Source: Actinomycetota bacterium (GTDB taxonomy: Bacteria; Actinomycetota; Actinomycetes; UBA12327). From it: a stretch of 6,384 nt of DNA. Positions 1 through 5,957 of this stretch are shown here, in pieces. The position numbers and the translations under genes were made by a program. The stretch spans positions 1 through 6,384 of the forward strand of contig JAPLBW010000038.1 in the NCBI GenBank assembly GCA_026392555.1, read 5' to 3'. The notes beneath the pieces are model-generated. The model ran no database searches and was not told the DNA's origin. It worked only from the letters and a program-made list of their open reading frames with translations. The stretch's first letter is position 1. Each line of letters begins with the position of its first letter.

Positions 1-420
1 ACGCGCAGCATCTGCATTACTCGCCGAGGGTTCAAAAACCGCAGCCGGAATCGTGGCCTTCAGCCAGTTACGGCACTGCGGTTCGGCATGCGAGTGCGCT
101 GCCACGGTCTTAATGTCAGCCAGGGTTGTGCCAGGACGAACAAGAAGCGCAAAGGAAACGGGCAGTACCACCTCATCGGTGATCACCAGCGGCTCCCCAA
201 AGGCCAAGCCATCAAGAGAAATGGCGACCGAGCCTTCTACCGAGTTTTCAAAAGCTACAACGGCAACGTCCACTTCGCTGGCACGGAGAGCATCCAATTC
301 AGCCAAGACCGAATGAAAAGGAATCAGCTCTGTGGCTGCGTCTGTGGCTGTGTTATGTACCTGGCTGGCGGCCCGCTCAGTAAACGTGCCGGCGGGACCT
401 AGGTAGGCAATCCGCGTCAT
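1..420 (-). CDS. pheA: Prephenate dehydratase, N-terminal 140 residues (C-terminus off the left edge)
   Basis: Prephenate dehydratase converts prephenate to phenylpyruvate, the committed step of phenylalanine synthesis in the cytoplasm. Reading the minus strand from ATG at 420 gives 140 open codons to the window edge, starting MTRIAYLGPAGTFTERAA. Visible family signatures are GPAGTFTE (residues 8-15), the ENSVEGSV substrate-site segment (58-65) and the AAHSHAEPQCRNWL block (107-120), which matches the conserved region around a glutamine and cysteine in the periplasmic-binding-like catalytic domain. The rest of the catalytic domain and the regulatory ACT domain expected in this family would lie beyond position 1. 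The start ATG overlaps the TGA stop of the upstream DUF4446 gene (ATGA, 417-420), and there is only a weak purine-rich stretch (AAAGAAGA) before it, so translation is probably coupled. No frame damage is visible. Confidence 0.95.
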   Translation of the reverse strand, partial: MTRIAYLGPAGTFTERAASQVHNTATDAATELIPFHSVLAELDALRASEVDVAVVAFENSVEGSVAISLDGLAFGEPLVITDEVVLPVSFALLVRPGTTLADIKTVAAHSHAEPQCRNWLKATIPAAVFEPSASNADAAR

Positions 421-908
421 TCTTCTTTGCCTTGAGCTAGAGCGATCACTCGCAATTCTTCAGGGGAGAGCGGTTCATCGCTTGCGCCAGAACGCACACC
501 CTTGAAGTAGGTGCGGGTATCGCTGCGCGCGTGAATGGCGGTGAGCACCAAGCCATCTCCATCATCGTCGAGCAAGGCGAGCGAGAACGAGTAGCGGCCA
601 CCCATGTCGCCAAAGGCGTCGTAACGAACAACCGCGACGTGCCTGATGGCGTCGTGGAGGTCAGTCTGTAATTGTGCGATGACTTCACGTTGCTGAGCGA
701 TATCTACTCGGAGCCTGTCCACTTCGTCGACTTGACGAGCTACCGACGCAACAAAGGTGGATTGATCGTCCTCGCCCTGCAACACCTGATAGTCACGGCG
801 CATTCGGCGAAACCGCAACTGCGCAACCAGGGCGAGAATAAACGCCAGCAGGCCCAAGACGGTTCCAGCAATTGCCAGGACCTCGAGGGTCATCGTGCTT
901 AAGTCCAC
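417..908 (-). CDS. DUF4446 family membrane/coiled-coil protein
   Basis: This is a 163-residue protein of unknown function matching the DUF4446 family. Order of parts: a short N-terminus, one hydrophobic helix at about residues 8-30 (LAIAGTVLGLLAFILALVAQ), a basic stretch RFRRMRR (32-38), a heptad-like helix likely to form a coiled coil at about 56-88, and the DUF4446 core at about 89-155 with VAVVRYDAFGDMGG (91-104), SFSLALLDDDGDGLVLT (107-123) and R-T-Y-F-K (132-136). The positive residues after the helix suggest a cytoplasmic C-terminus. I chose the GTG at 908-906 because GGGAG (918-914) lies 5 nt ahead. Reading further upstream gives longer forms (to 1133), but these run across the divergent GDT1 gene and add unconserved sequence; ATG at 893 has no ribosome site. 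The stop overlaps the pheA start, so the two are likely one operon. Function is not known; a role in phenylalanine synthesis is only suggested by location. Confidence 0.9.
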   Translation of the reverse strand: MDLSTMTLEVLAIAGTVLGLLAFILALVAQLRFRRMRRDYQVLQGEDDQSTFVASVARQVDEVDRLRVDIAQQREVIAQLQTDLHDAIRHVAVVRYDAFGDMGGRYSFSLALLDDDGDGLVLTAIHARSDTRTYFKGVRSGASDEPLSPEELRVIALAQGKEE

Positions 909-913
909 AGCTG

Positions 914-918
914 CTCCC
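914..918 (-). promoter_or_regulatory. Ribosome binding site fixing the GTG start of the DUF4446 gene
   Basis: On the minus strand GGGAG is followed by CAGCT and then GTG at 908. This is a standard Shine-Dalgarno distance and favours the GTG over the ATG 15 nt further in. Confidence 0.7.
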
Positions 919-964
919 AGCAGGATCGGTTCTGCGTCAGCGTAGTGCCCCACCCTTGATCTAA

Positions 965-970
965 TACTGT
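965..970 (+). promoter_or_regulatory. Candidate -10 box (TACTGT) of a leaderless GDT1 transcript
   Basis: TACTGT fits the actinobacterial TAnnnT -10 pattern and ends exactly 7 nt before the ATG at 978, so transcription would begin at or next to the start codon. No Shine-Dalgarno sequence precedes that ATG, which agrees with leaderless translation. I do not see a good -35 element at the matching distance (about 941-947), which is common for this promoter class. The call is inference from spacing. Confidence 0.45.
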
Positions 971-977
971 TCATCGC

Positions 978-1512
978 ATGGCTGTTCTTGATCTGGGTGC
1001 GATGCTGAGCACTTTTGCCCTGATCGTGCCGGCTGAATTGCCAGACAAGACGTTTATCGCCACGTTGATTTTGGCCACGCGATTTCGCCATTTCCCCGTC
1101 TGGCTCGGGGTCAGTGCTGCATTCTTTGTGCAAACAGCTATCGCTGTTTCCCTGGGTGGGCTGCTCTCACTTCTTCCCCGAGCGTTAGTCGCCGGGGTGG
1201 CCGCAGTGATTTTCGCCGCTGGCGCAGCCATCTTGTTTAAGGGCGCCATGAAAAGTCGGCAAGCGGCCACAGTTGAGGCGCAGGCTCTGGTAGCTGCGGA
1301 AGAACAGGCGATCACCAAGGCCGCTACGCCCACGTCGGCGTGGAAGATGGCGACGACGCGCATGGCTAGCGCTTGTCCTTGTCGCTGGACTGGCTGTCTT
1401 GGCGGGCCGCTGGATCTTCCGCACTGTCCCGCTGCATCGAGTGCGCTTTATTAGCGCTGGGGTACTGGCAGTCTTGGCCGGCAGCGCGATCGCCGAAGTG
1501 TTCGCGGGGTAA
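978..1512 (+). pseudogene. TMEM165/GDT1 (UPF0016) cation transporter, disrupted by an internal deletion and frameshift
   Basis: GDT1/UPF0016 proteins are inner-membrane transporters, in bacteria mostly linked to manganese export, built from two homologous three-helix halves that each carry an E-x-G-D-(K/R)-(T/S) type motif. The first half is intact from ATG 978: PAELPDKTF (residues 18-26, with E20 and D23), helices at about 9-32, 42-66 and 70-90, then an Ala/Glu-rich linker (95-118). After SAWKMATT (120-127), where the second motif should follow, the frame ends in non-family sequence and stops at 1454. The missing C-terminus is found in the +1 frame from 1360 to TAA at 1510-1512: AWLALVLVAGLAVLAGRW, then IFRTVPLHRVRFISAG and AVLAGSAIAEVFAG, the usual last two helices. 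Roughly 35-40 residues including the second acidic motif are absent, a net loss of 3n+2 nt by the frame change. It is probably non-functional; a sequencing or assembly error is the alternative. Confidence 0.8.
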
Positions 1513-1551
1513 AAGCGCCAAAACAAGGCGGGTGAAATGGCGTAGTTAAGG

Positions 1552-1593
1552 AGCCCGAGTGCCGCCGACGGGGGATGCGACGACACTCGGGTT
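1552..1593 (+). terminator. Possible rho-independent terminator after the GDT1 remnant
   Basis: CCCGAGTG (1554-1561) pairs with CACTCGGG (1584-1591), an uninterrupted 8-bp GC-rich stem that can be extended by one G-U and one A-T pair to 1552/1593. The loop is long (22 nt) but can pair further inside. It is followed by TTATTC, only a weak U-tract. It lies 40 nt past the GDT1 stop between convergent genes, where a terminator is expected. The remaining intergenic DNA (1594-1671) shows only a weak 5-bp hairpin (CAACA/TGTTG, 1618-1631) and no gene. Confidence 0.4.
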
Positions 1594-1671
1594 ATTCAAA
1601 TCTATCCAAACCGGACACAACAATCCTGTTGAGTAAACCTAATCTTTGGTCAAATTAAGGTCAAGAAATTC

Positions 1672-2196
1672 TTACGAATCCGAGGTAAACAAGGCCGCCC
1701 AGGTGTCTCGATCAACAATTCCGGTGATCGGCAACCCGTTGTCTTTTTGAAATGCCTTTACTGCGGTGGTCGTTCGGGTTCCGTAGACGCCATCAACAGT
1801 GAGCTTGGTTCCTAAATCAACAATGCGCTGCTGAATCACCCGTACGACATCGCGCGCGACAGTTGATGGCTTGATAGGCGAACCCGGGTAACCCACGATG
1901 GCATCATCAATGGGGTTATCCACCTCATCGGTGGGGGTGGGAGAGGCAGTAAGCGTTGGTGTACCGGTGGGAGTTGCACTGGGGGTTTGTTCCGGCGTCT
2001 CCTGCGGAGAAGGCGAAGCAGACGCGGTAGCCACCGGTTGATTGACGGTGGGCTGACCAGGAGCGAGCCACACCACCCACACCAGGGCGCCGACAGCCAA
2101 AGCCACCGCTGCGCCGACAAGAACTAAGGGCCACGACCGTTGTTTTGCCACGTTGCCATGCTCGCGCGGATGCGCATCAAACTGCGGGAACGACAC
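1672..2196 (-). CDS. Membrane-anchored peptidoglycan-binding domain protein
   Basis: This 174-residue protein has a short polar N-terminus, one transmembrane helix (about residues 22-45, WPLVLVGAAVALAVGALVWV), a Thr/Ser/Pro-rich spacer (about 46-92) and a C-terminal peptidoglycan-binding domain of the PF01471 type (about 103-170). In that domain I see VIQQRIVDLG (120-129), LTVDGVYGTRTTTAVKAFQ (132-150) and GLPITGIVDRDTWAAL (154-169), the normal pattern of this three-helix fold. The expected topology is cytoplasm-in, with the binding domain held in the wall by the flexible spacer. No catalytic domain is attached, so it is a binder or scaffold rather than a hydrolase. GTG at 2196 is the first start after an in-frame TAG (2208-2206) and has no ribosome site; GTG at 2151 is an alternative that still keeps the helix. 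It follows the oxidase gene by 42 nt on the same strand. Confidence 0.82.
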   Translation of the reverse strand: MSFPQFDAHPREHGNVAKQRSWPLVLVGAAVALAVGALVWVVWLAPGQPTVNQPVATASASPSPQETPEQTPSATPTGTPTLTASPTPTDEVDNPIDDAIVGYPGSPIKPSTVARDVVRVIQQRIVDLGTKLTVDGVYGTRTTTAVKAFQKDNGLPITGIVDRDTWAALFTSDS

Positions 2197-2200
2197 AGCA

Positions 2201-2244
2201 CAGAACTAGGGCGGAGCCAGAGCAGAACTAGGGCAGAACTAGGG
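2201..2244. repeat. 11-bp tandem repeat, four units, one degenerate
   Basis: The unit CAGAACTAGGG occurs exactly at 2201-2211, 2223-2233 and 2234-2244. The intervening 2212-2222 (CGGAGCCAGAG) matches 7 of 11 positions, so the tract is four phased copies. The tract takes in the TAG stop of the FAD oxidase (2241-2239) and the intergenic gap up to the start of the peptidoglycan-binding gene. On the minus strand each exact copy reads CCCTAGTTCTG. Confidence 0.85.
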
Positions 2245-3549
2245 CAGCAAGACCCCAGGATTGAGAATCCCCGTCGGATCGAGGGTGTTCTTGATCGCCT
2301 TCATGGTGGCGATTTCGGCGCTGCTGCGCGATAAATGAAGCCACTTGGTTTTGTGAACTCCCACCCCATGCTCGGCCGCAATAGAGCCACCGAATTGCGC
2401 AACGAGAGTGAGCACTTGCTCATCAAGTCGCTCACTCGTTGGTTCATCGATATCCACCAAATTAATGTGCAGGTTGCCATCACCAAGGTGTGCATAGACA
2501 TGGACTTCGCGCCCTTGGGTGTCCGGCAACTGATCCATCTCTTTCAAGAATTCCGGAATGGCGGTGATGGGTAAACACACATCCAGCTTGAACGGAATCC
2601 CTAACGTGGCCACCGCTTCGGCCTGGCGATCGCGGTATTCCCACATGCGTGGATCAACAGCGGCATCAACATCGTTGGGAAGATCGGGCAGCGTCGCGGT
2701 TTCGAGCAGTAAGTAGACCGGGTGCTCATTGGCTAGGGGCTGCGTGAGACCACACACGGCCCGAACGACCGCCATCCCCTCAGCGCGGATCATTTCGGCC
2801 GCTGTGAGGTCACCACGCTGGCGAGCCGATGCCACTAAATCAACGGCTGATTCCACATCCGGCAGGCCAATCAACGTGACCACTTCCGGTTCCGCGGGTT
2901 GACGCACTAATCGCAATCGGGCGGCAGTGATAACTCCCAGAGTGCCTTCGGATCCGGTCATCAGTTGGCTGAGGTTGTAGCCACCGTTGTCTTTAGCTAA
3001 CGGCTCTAACCGACGAATGATGGTGCCATCGGCCAGCACCGCCTCTACGCCCATGACTTGCGCGCGGGTATCACCCAGTCCCACGACGCGTAATCCACCC
3101 GCGTTGGTTGCCACCATTCCCCCCACCGTGGCCGAGTCTCGTGCGGCTAAATCAACGGCATAGCGAAATCCTGCAGAGCTGGCGTGCGCTTGCAACTGGG
3201 ACAACGTCACACCAGCCCCAACTTCCACCGTTTGCGTTGCGCGATCCACCGCTGCGACCGAGTTCAGTCGCGTCATCGACACGACAACAGACGTGCGATC
3301 CCCATGGGGAACACCGCCGCCCACCAGACCGGTATTGCCACCTTGGGTGACCACCGGCGTGCCATTGGCATGACACAGCCTCAACACGGCAGCGACCTCG
3401 GCGGTTGAGGCCGGGCGAATCACAGCAAGTGGGGTGCTCGACCAAGCGCGCGTCCAGTCAGTGCCAAAAGATTGTGTGACATCCGGATCGGTGAGGACGT
3501 GCTCCGCTCCGACGATGTCTGCAAGGTCTGCTAGCAGTGGCGAACTCAA
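2239..3549 (-). CDS. FAD-linked 2-hydroxyacid dehydrogenase (GlcD / D-lactate dehydrogenase-like)
   Basis: This 436-residue flavoprotein of the VAO/PCMH superfamily should oxidise a D-2-hydroxyacid (lactate, glycolate or 2-hydroxyglutarate class; the exact substrate is not readable here). The FAD-binding half shows VVTQGGNTGLVGGG (66-79), AARDSATVGGMVATNAGG (135-152) and MTGSEGTLGVIT (197-208). The C-terminal half shows YAHLGDGNLHIN (352-363), with the His residues that typically bind a metal near the substrate, AEHGVG (392-397) and DPTGILNPG (424-432). There is no fused Fe-S domain. I chose TTG at 3549: it gives an N-terminus of normal length, has GAGG at 3563-3560, and overlaps the rhodanese TGA as TTGA. 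The longer reading from 3606 adds sequence that is only the rhodanese gene out of frame. The protein is about 20 residues shorter than usual relatives, the compact region being near residues 285-302. Confidence 0.9.
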   Translation of the reverse strand: MSSPLLADLADIVGAEHVLTDPDVTQSFGTDWTRAWSSTPLAVIRPASTAEVAAVLRLCHANGTPVVTQGGNTGLVGGGVPHGDRTSVVVSMTRLNSVAAVDRATQTVEVGAGVTLSQLQAHASSAGFRYAVDLAARDSATVGGMVATNAGGLRVVGLGDTRAQVMGVEAVLADGTIIRRLEPLAKDNGGYNLSQLMTGSEGTLGVITAARLRLVRQPAEPEVVTLIGLPDVESAVDLVASARQRGDLTAAEMIRAEGMAVVRAVCGLTQPLANEHPVYLLLETATLPDLPNDVDAAVDPRMWEYRDRQAEAVATLGIPFKLDVCLPITAIPEFLKEMDQLPDTQGREVHVYAHLGDGNLHINLVDIDEPTSERLDEQVLTLVAQFGGSIAAEHGVGVHKTKWLHLSRSSAEIATMKAIKNTLDPTGILNPGVLLP

Positions 3550-3881
3550 AGCACGAAGCCCTCGTCGCCCTGGTTGTTTACCACTGGGCGCCCAGCCGCG
3601 GCCCAATTCATCATTCCGCCCTCAACATTGATCGCCTCTCGGCCTTGATCAATGAGGAACGCGGTGACCTTCGCCGATCGACCGCCTACTTTGCAAATCA
3701 CAGCGATCATCCCCACGGCCGGAAGCAGATCAAGAATTCCTGCGTTTAATGACATCGCCGCATGCACCGCCGATGGTGCATGTCCGGCTTCCCATTCGTC
3801 GTCCTCGCGCACATCAAGCAAGAACAACTCATCAGATAGATCAACTACCGACGTCGATGGAACGGATGAAGAACCAAACAT
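3546..3881 (-). CDS. Single-domain rhodanese-like sulfurtransferase
   Basis: This is a 111-residue single rhodanese domain, expected in the cytoplasm, that carries sulfane sulfur on a catalytic cysteine. Visible landmarks are LFLLDVREDDEWEAGHAPSA (residues 19-38), the active loop C-K-V-G-G-R-S with Cys63, followed by AKVTAFLIDQG, and NVEGGMMNWAAAGRPV (85-100), the conserved end of the fold. All key residues are present, so it should be active. The natural sulfur donor and acceptor cannot be told from sequence. ATG at 3881 has a strong AGGAGG ribosome site 9 nt ahead and starts 23 nt after the PBP stop; its own stop overlaps the next start (TTGA), which suggests coupled translation with the FAD oxidase. 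Confidence 0.93.
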   Translation of the reverse strand: MFGSSSVPSTSVVDLSDELFLLDVREDDEWEAGHAPSAVHAAMSLNAGILDLLPAVGMIAVICKVGGRSAKVTAFLIDQGREAINVEGGMMNWAAAGRPVVNNQGDEGFVL

Positions 3882-3890
3882 CAGGGCGAA

Positions 3891-3896
3891 CCTCCT
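3891..3896 (-). promoter_or_regulatory. Strong ribosome binding site of the rhodanese gene
   Basis: AGGAGG on the minus strand, 9 nt before ATG 3881, in the short gap after the PBP stop. It is the strongest Shine-Dalgarno match in the window and implies efficient independent initiation inside the operon. Confidence 0.75.
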
Positions 3897-3904
3897 ACTA
3901 AGGA

Positions 3905-5956
3905 TTATGGCGTGGCGGCGGGCGAGGTAACCGGTGGCTCCGTGGGAACGGGAGTCGGGGCACTAGTTGTTGGGGCAGTTGTGGGCTTGGTTGTGCTCGT
4001 TGCGGTCGGTGACTTCGTGGACTTAGGGCTAGACGAACCCCCACCGCTGTAATCACCCGAATTGAATGTCGTGCCATCAAATTGTTGAACCGGTGTGTCC
4101 TTCAAGAACGCCTTGACCATCGCCGTCCACATGCGTGCCGGGAAGGAACCACCCGTGACGCGGGTCATCCCGCCCGTTCCGCGCAACGTTGTCAATCCAC
4201 CCGACTCGGTGGACTTAGCCATCGATACAGCAACAGCAATTTCCGGGGTGTACCCCACAAACCAGGCCGACAGGTTCGAGTTGGTGGTACCGGTTTTGCC
4301 CGCAGCCGGGCGACCGAGGTCTTGCGCAGCAAATCCTGAACCGTTTTTCACCACTTGGGTTAGCGCATAGGTGACCTGGCTAGCAACATCGGCGTCATAC
4401 GCGCGCGAAACTTCGGGGCGCTTGGAATACAACAACCCGCCACTGGAGCTTAGGACGCTGGCAATGACATAGGGATCGGCTTGCAGGCCACGAGCGGCAA
4501 AAGTCGCGTAGGCCGCAGCCATATCAAGGGTGTGTGGTGATGAGGTGCCTAAAACCGTCGTTGGTCCGGCATTTAATCCCGCTGTTACCCCAGGAATTCC
4601 AGCGCGAATAGCCGAATCAACAACGGCTTCTGGAGTGATCTGATTTTCCAAGTCAACATAAGCGGTGTTGACCGAGGATTCCGTGGCACGGAGCAGTGAA
4701 ATTGATCCACCAGCGCTGTACCCGTCAAAATTATTGACTCGATAAGGCGCAAATCCGGGGAATGTGAAGGTGGTTCCGTTCACTCCACTGAATCTGTCGT
4801 ACAACGAAATATCATTTTCCAGGGCTGCCGCCAACGCAAAGGGTTTAAACGTTGAGCCCGCCTGCACGATGCCTTGCGTGGCGTTGTTGAACTGGTCGGT
4901 GAGGTAGTCGTCCCCACCATAAATAGCCAATACCGCACCAGTACCAGGTTGAACTGCAGCGATGCCTATGCGCAATCCCTTAACACCGGTTTCCGGACCC
5001 TTCTCGTCAACAGCAGTGCGCGCAGCATTCATGGCTTTTTGATCAAAAGTGGTAGTGATTCGATAACCGCCGCGCGCGACTTCCTCTTCGCTAAAGCCCA
5101 AGGCCGATAGTTCACGTCGAGCCATATCAACTAAGAACCCATTGTCACCGGCTAGTCGGTTACCACTGGTTCGCTTGGCAATCTTGGGGAATTTTTGACG
5201 AGCTCGTGACTTCTCGGTAATCCATTCCTTGGCCACCATGGCATCAAGGACGTAATTCCAGCGTCCTTGGAGGCGGTCTTTGTTCGTCTCAGGTGCATAG
5301 CCGGCGGGGGAACGAATCAATGAAGCCAGCACTGCCCCTTGAGTGCTATTAAGTTCCGATGCTGGAATCTTGAAATACGCCTGTGCAGCGGCTTCAATCC
5401 CGTACGCCCCGCGGCCGAAGTAAATGGTGTTGAGGTAATCCTCGAGGATGCGTTCTTTGCTCCGCGTTTGGCTGAGTTTGATGGACAGCACCAACTCCTT
5501 GGCCTTGCGCGACAAGGTGCGATCTTGCGTGAGGTAGGCGTTCTTGGCGTACTGCTGCGTGATCGTTGATCCACCCTGGGTTGATCCACCAATCACGTTG
5601 TTCCAGGCGGCACGAGCAATTCCCGATGCAGAAAATCCGCCATGTTCATAAAAGTCGCGGTCTTCGGCAGCCAAGAGTTCGCGTTGCACAACCAGCGGAA
5701 CATCGCTCAGTGGGATAGACGTGCGATTGGCATCGGCCACGCGAGCGATCTCCGTCTTGCCATCTGCATAGGTAACAACCGTGGTCTGAGCCGTCGAAAA
5801 CTCATTGGGCGTAGGGACTTTGACCAACGCATACAGGACCAAAAAGGCCAGCAGGAGCACGCCAAAACCCATACCGATGAGCGCCAGAAACTGGCGCCCC
5901 GAAGGAACAAAGCGCATGACTCCATCGCGTTCGGAGCGTGGGTAATTGATGCGCAC
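3905..5956 (-). CDS. Bifunctional class A penicillin-binding protein (GT51 glycosyltransferase / transpeptidase)
   Basis: This 683-residue enzyme polymerises lipid II into glycan strands and cross-links the peptides outside the membrane. Numbered from GTG 5956: a short cytoplasmic tail; a transmembrane helix at about 23-46; the GT51 domain with EDRDFYEHGG (98-107, catalytic Glu98), GGSTITQQ (128-135), RKAKE (150-154) and ILEDYLNTIYFGRGAYGIEAA (170-190, second Glu at 172); then the transpeptidase with S-T-F-K (368-371, nucleophile Ser368), S-V-N (428-430) and K-T-G-T (554-557). All catalytic motifs are intact. The last 45 or so residues are a Ser/Thr/Pro/Lys-rich tail, with no PASTA domain. 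GTG 5956 is chosen because GGAGG lies 6 nt ahead; GTG at 5971 would overlap the DUF5318 gene and lacks a ribosome site. Overall it resembles actinobacterial PonA-type proteins, but orthology to ponA1 is inferred from the neighbour, not proven. Confidence 0.95.
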   Translation of the reverse strand: MRINYPRSERDGVMRFVPSGRQFLALIGMGFGVLLLAFLVLYALVKVPTPNEFSTAQTTVVTYADGKTEIARVADANRTSIPLSDVPLVVQRELLAAEDRDFYEHGGFSASGIARAAWNNVIGGSTQGGSTITQQYAKNAYLTQDRTLSRKAKELVLSIKLSQTRSKERILEDYLNTIYFGRGAYGIEAAAQAYFKIPASELNSTQGAVLASLIRSPAGYAPETNKDRLQGRWNYVLDAMVAKEWITEKSRARQKFPKIAKRTSGNRLAGDNGFLVDMARRELSALGFSEEEVARGGYRITTTFDQKAMNAARTAVDEKGPETGVKGLRIGIAAVQPGTGAVLAIYGGDDYLTDQFNNATQGIVQAGSTFKPFALAAALENDISLYDRFSGVNGTTFTFPGFAPYRVNNFDGYSAGGSISLLRATESSVNTAYVDLENQITPEAVVDSAIRAGIPGVTAGLNAGPTTVLGTSSPHTLDMAAAYATFAARGLQADPYVIASVLSSSGGLLYSKRPEVSRAYDADVASQVTYALTQVVKNGSGFAAQDLGRPAAGKTGTTNSNLSAWFVGYTPEIAVAVSMAKSTESGGLTTLRGTGGMTRVTGGSFPARMWTAMVKAFLKDTPVQQFDGTTFNSGDYSGGGSSSPKSTKSPTATSTTKPTTAPTTSAPTPVPTEPPVTSPAATP

Positions 5957-5957
5957 G

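Noticed and set aside
909..1133. N-terminal extension of the DUF4446 reading frame to 1133
   Set aside because: It crosses the divergent GDT1 gene and its start region, adds polar low-complexity sequence unlike the family, and the GTG at 908 has a good ribosome site.
971..1363. Minus-strand open frame of 130 codons
   Set aside because: It is antisense to the recognisable first half of the GDT1 gene; its Ala/Arg/Thr-rich product has no domain character.
1607..1621. 15-nt sequence CAAACCGGACACAAC, also present at 6193-6207
   Set aside because: The second copy encodes part of the conserved C-P-V-C motif of DUF5318. A single 15-nt match in a window this size is somewhat unlikely but possible by chance, and the surrounding bases do not match, so I do not call a repeat or gene remnant.
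1618..1631. Small hairpin CAACA-ATCC-TGTTG as terminator for the minus-strand operon
   Set aside because: The stem is only 5 bp, AT-rich, and has no T-tract on either strand.
3905..4080. Low-complexity Ser/Thr/Pro coding stretch as a possible repeat array
   Set aside because: It is the disordered tail of the PBP; codons vary and no regular nucleotide period is visible.
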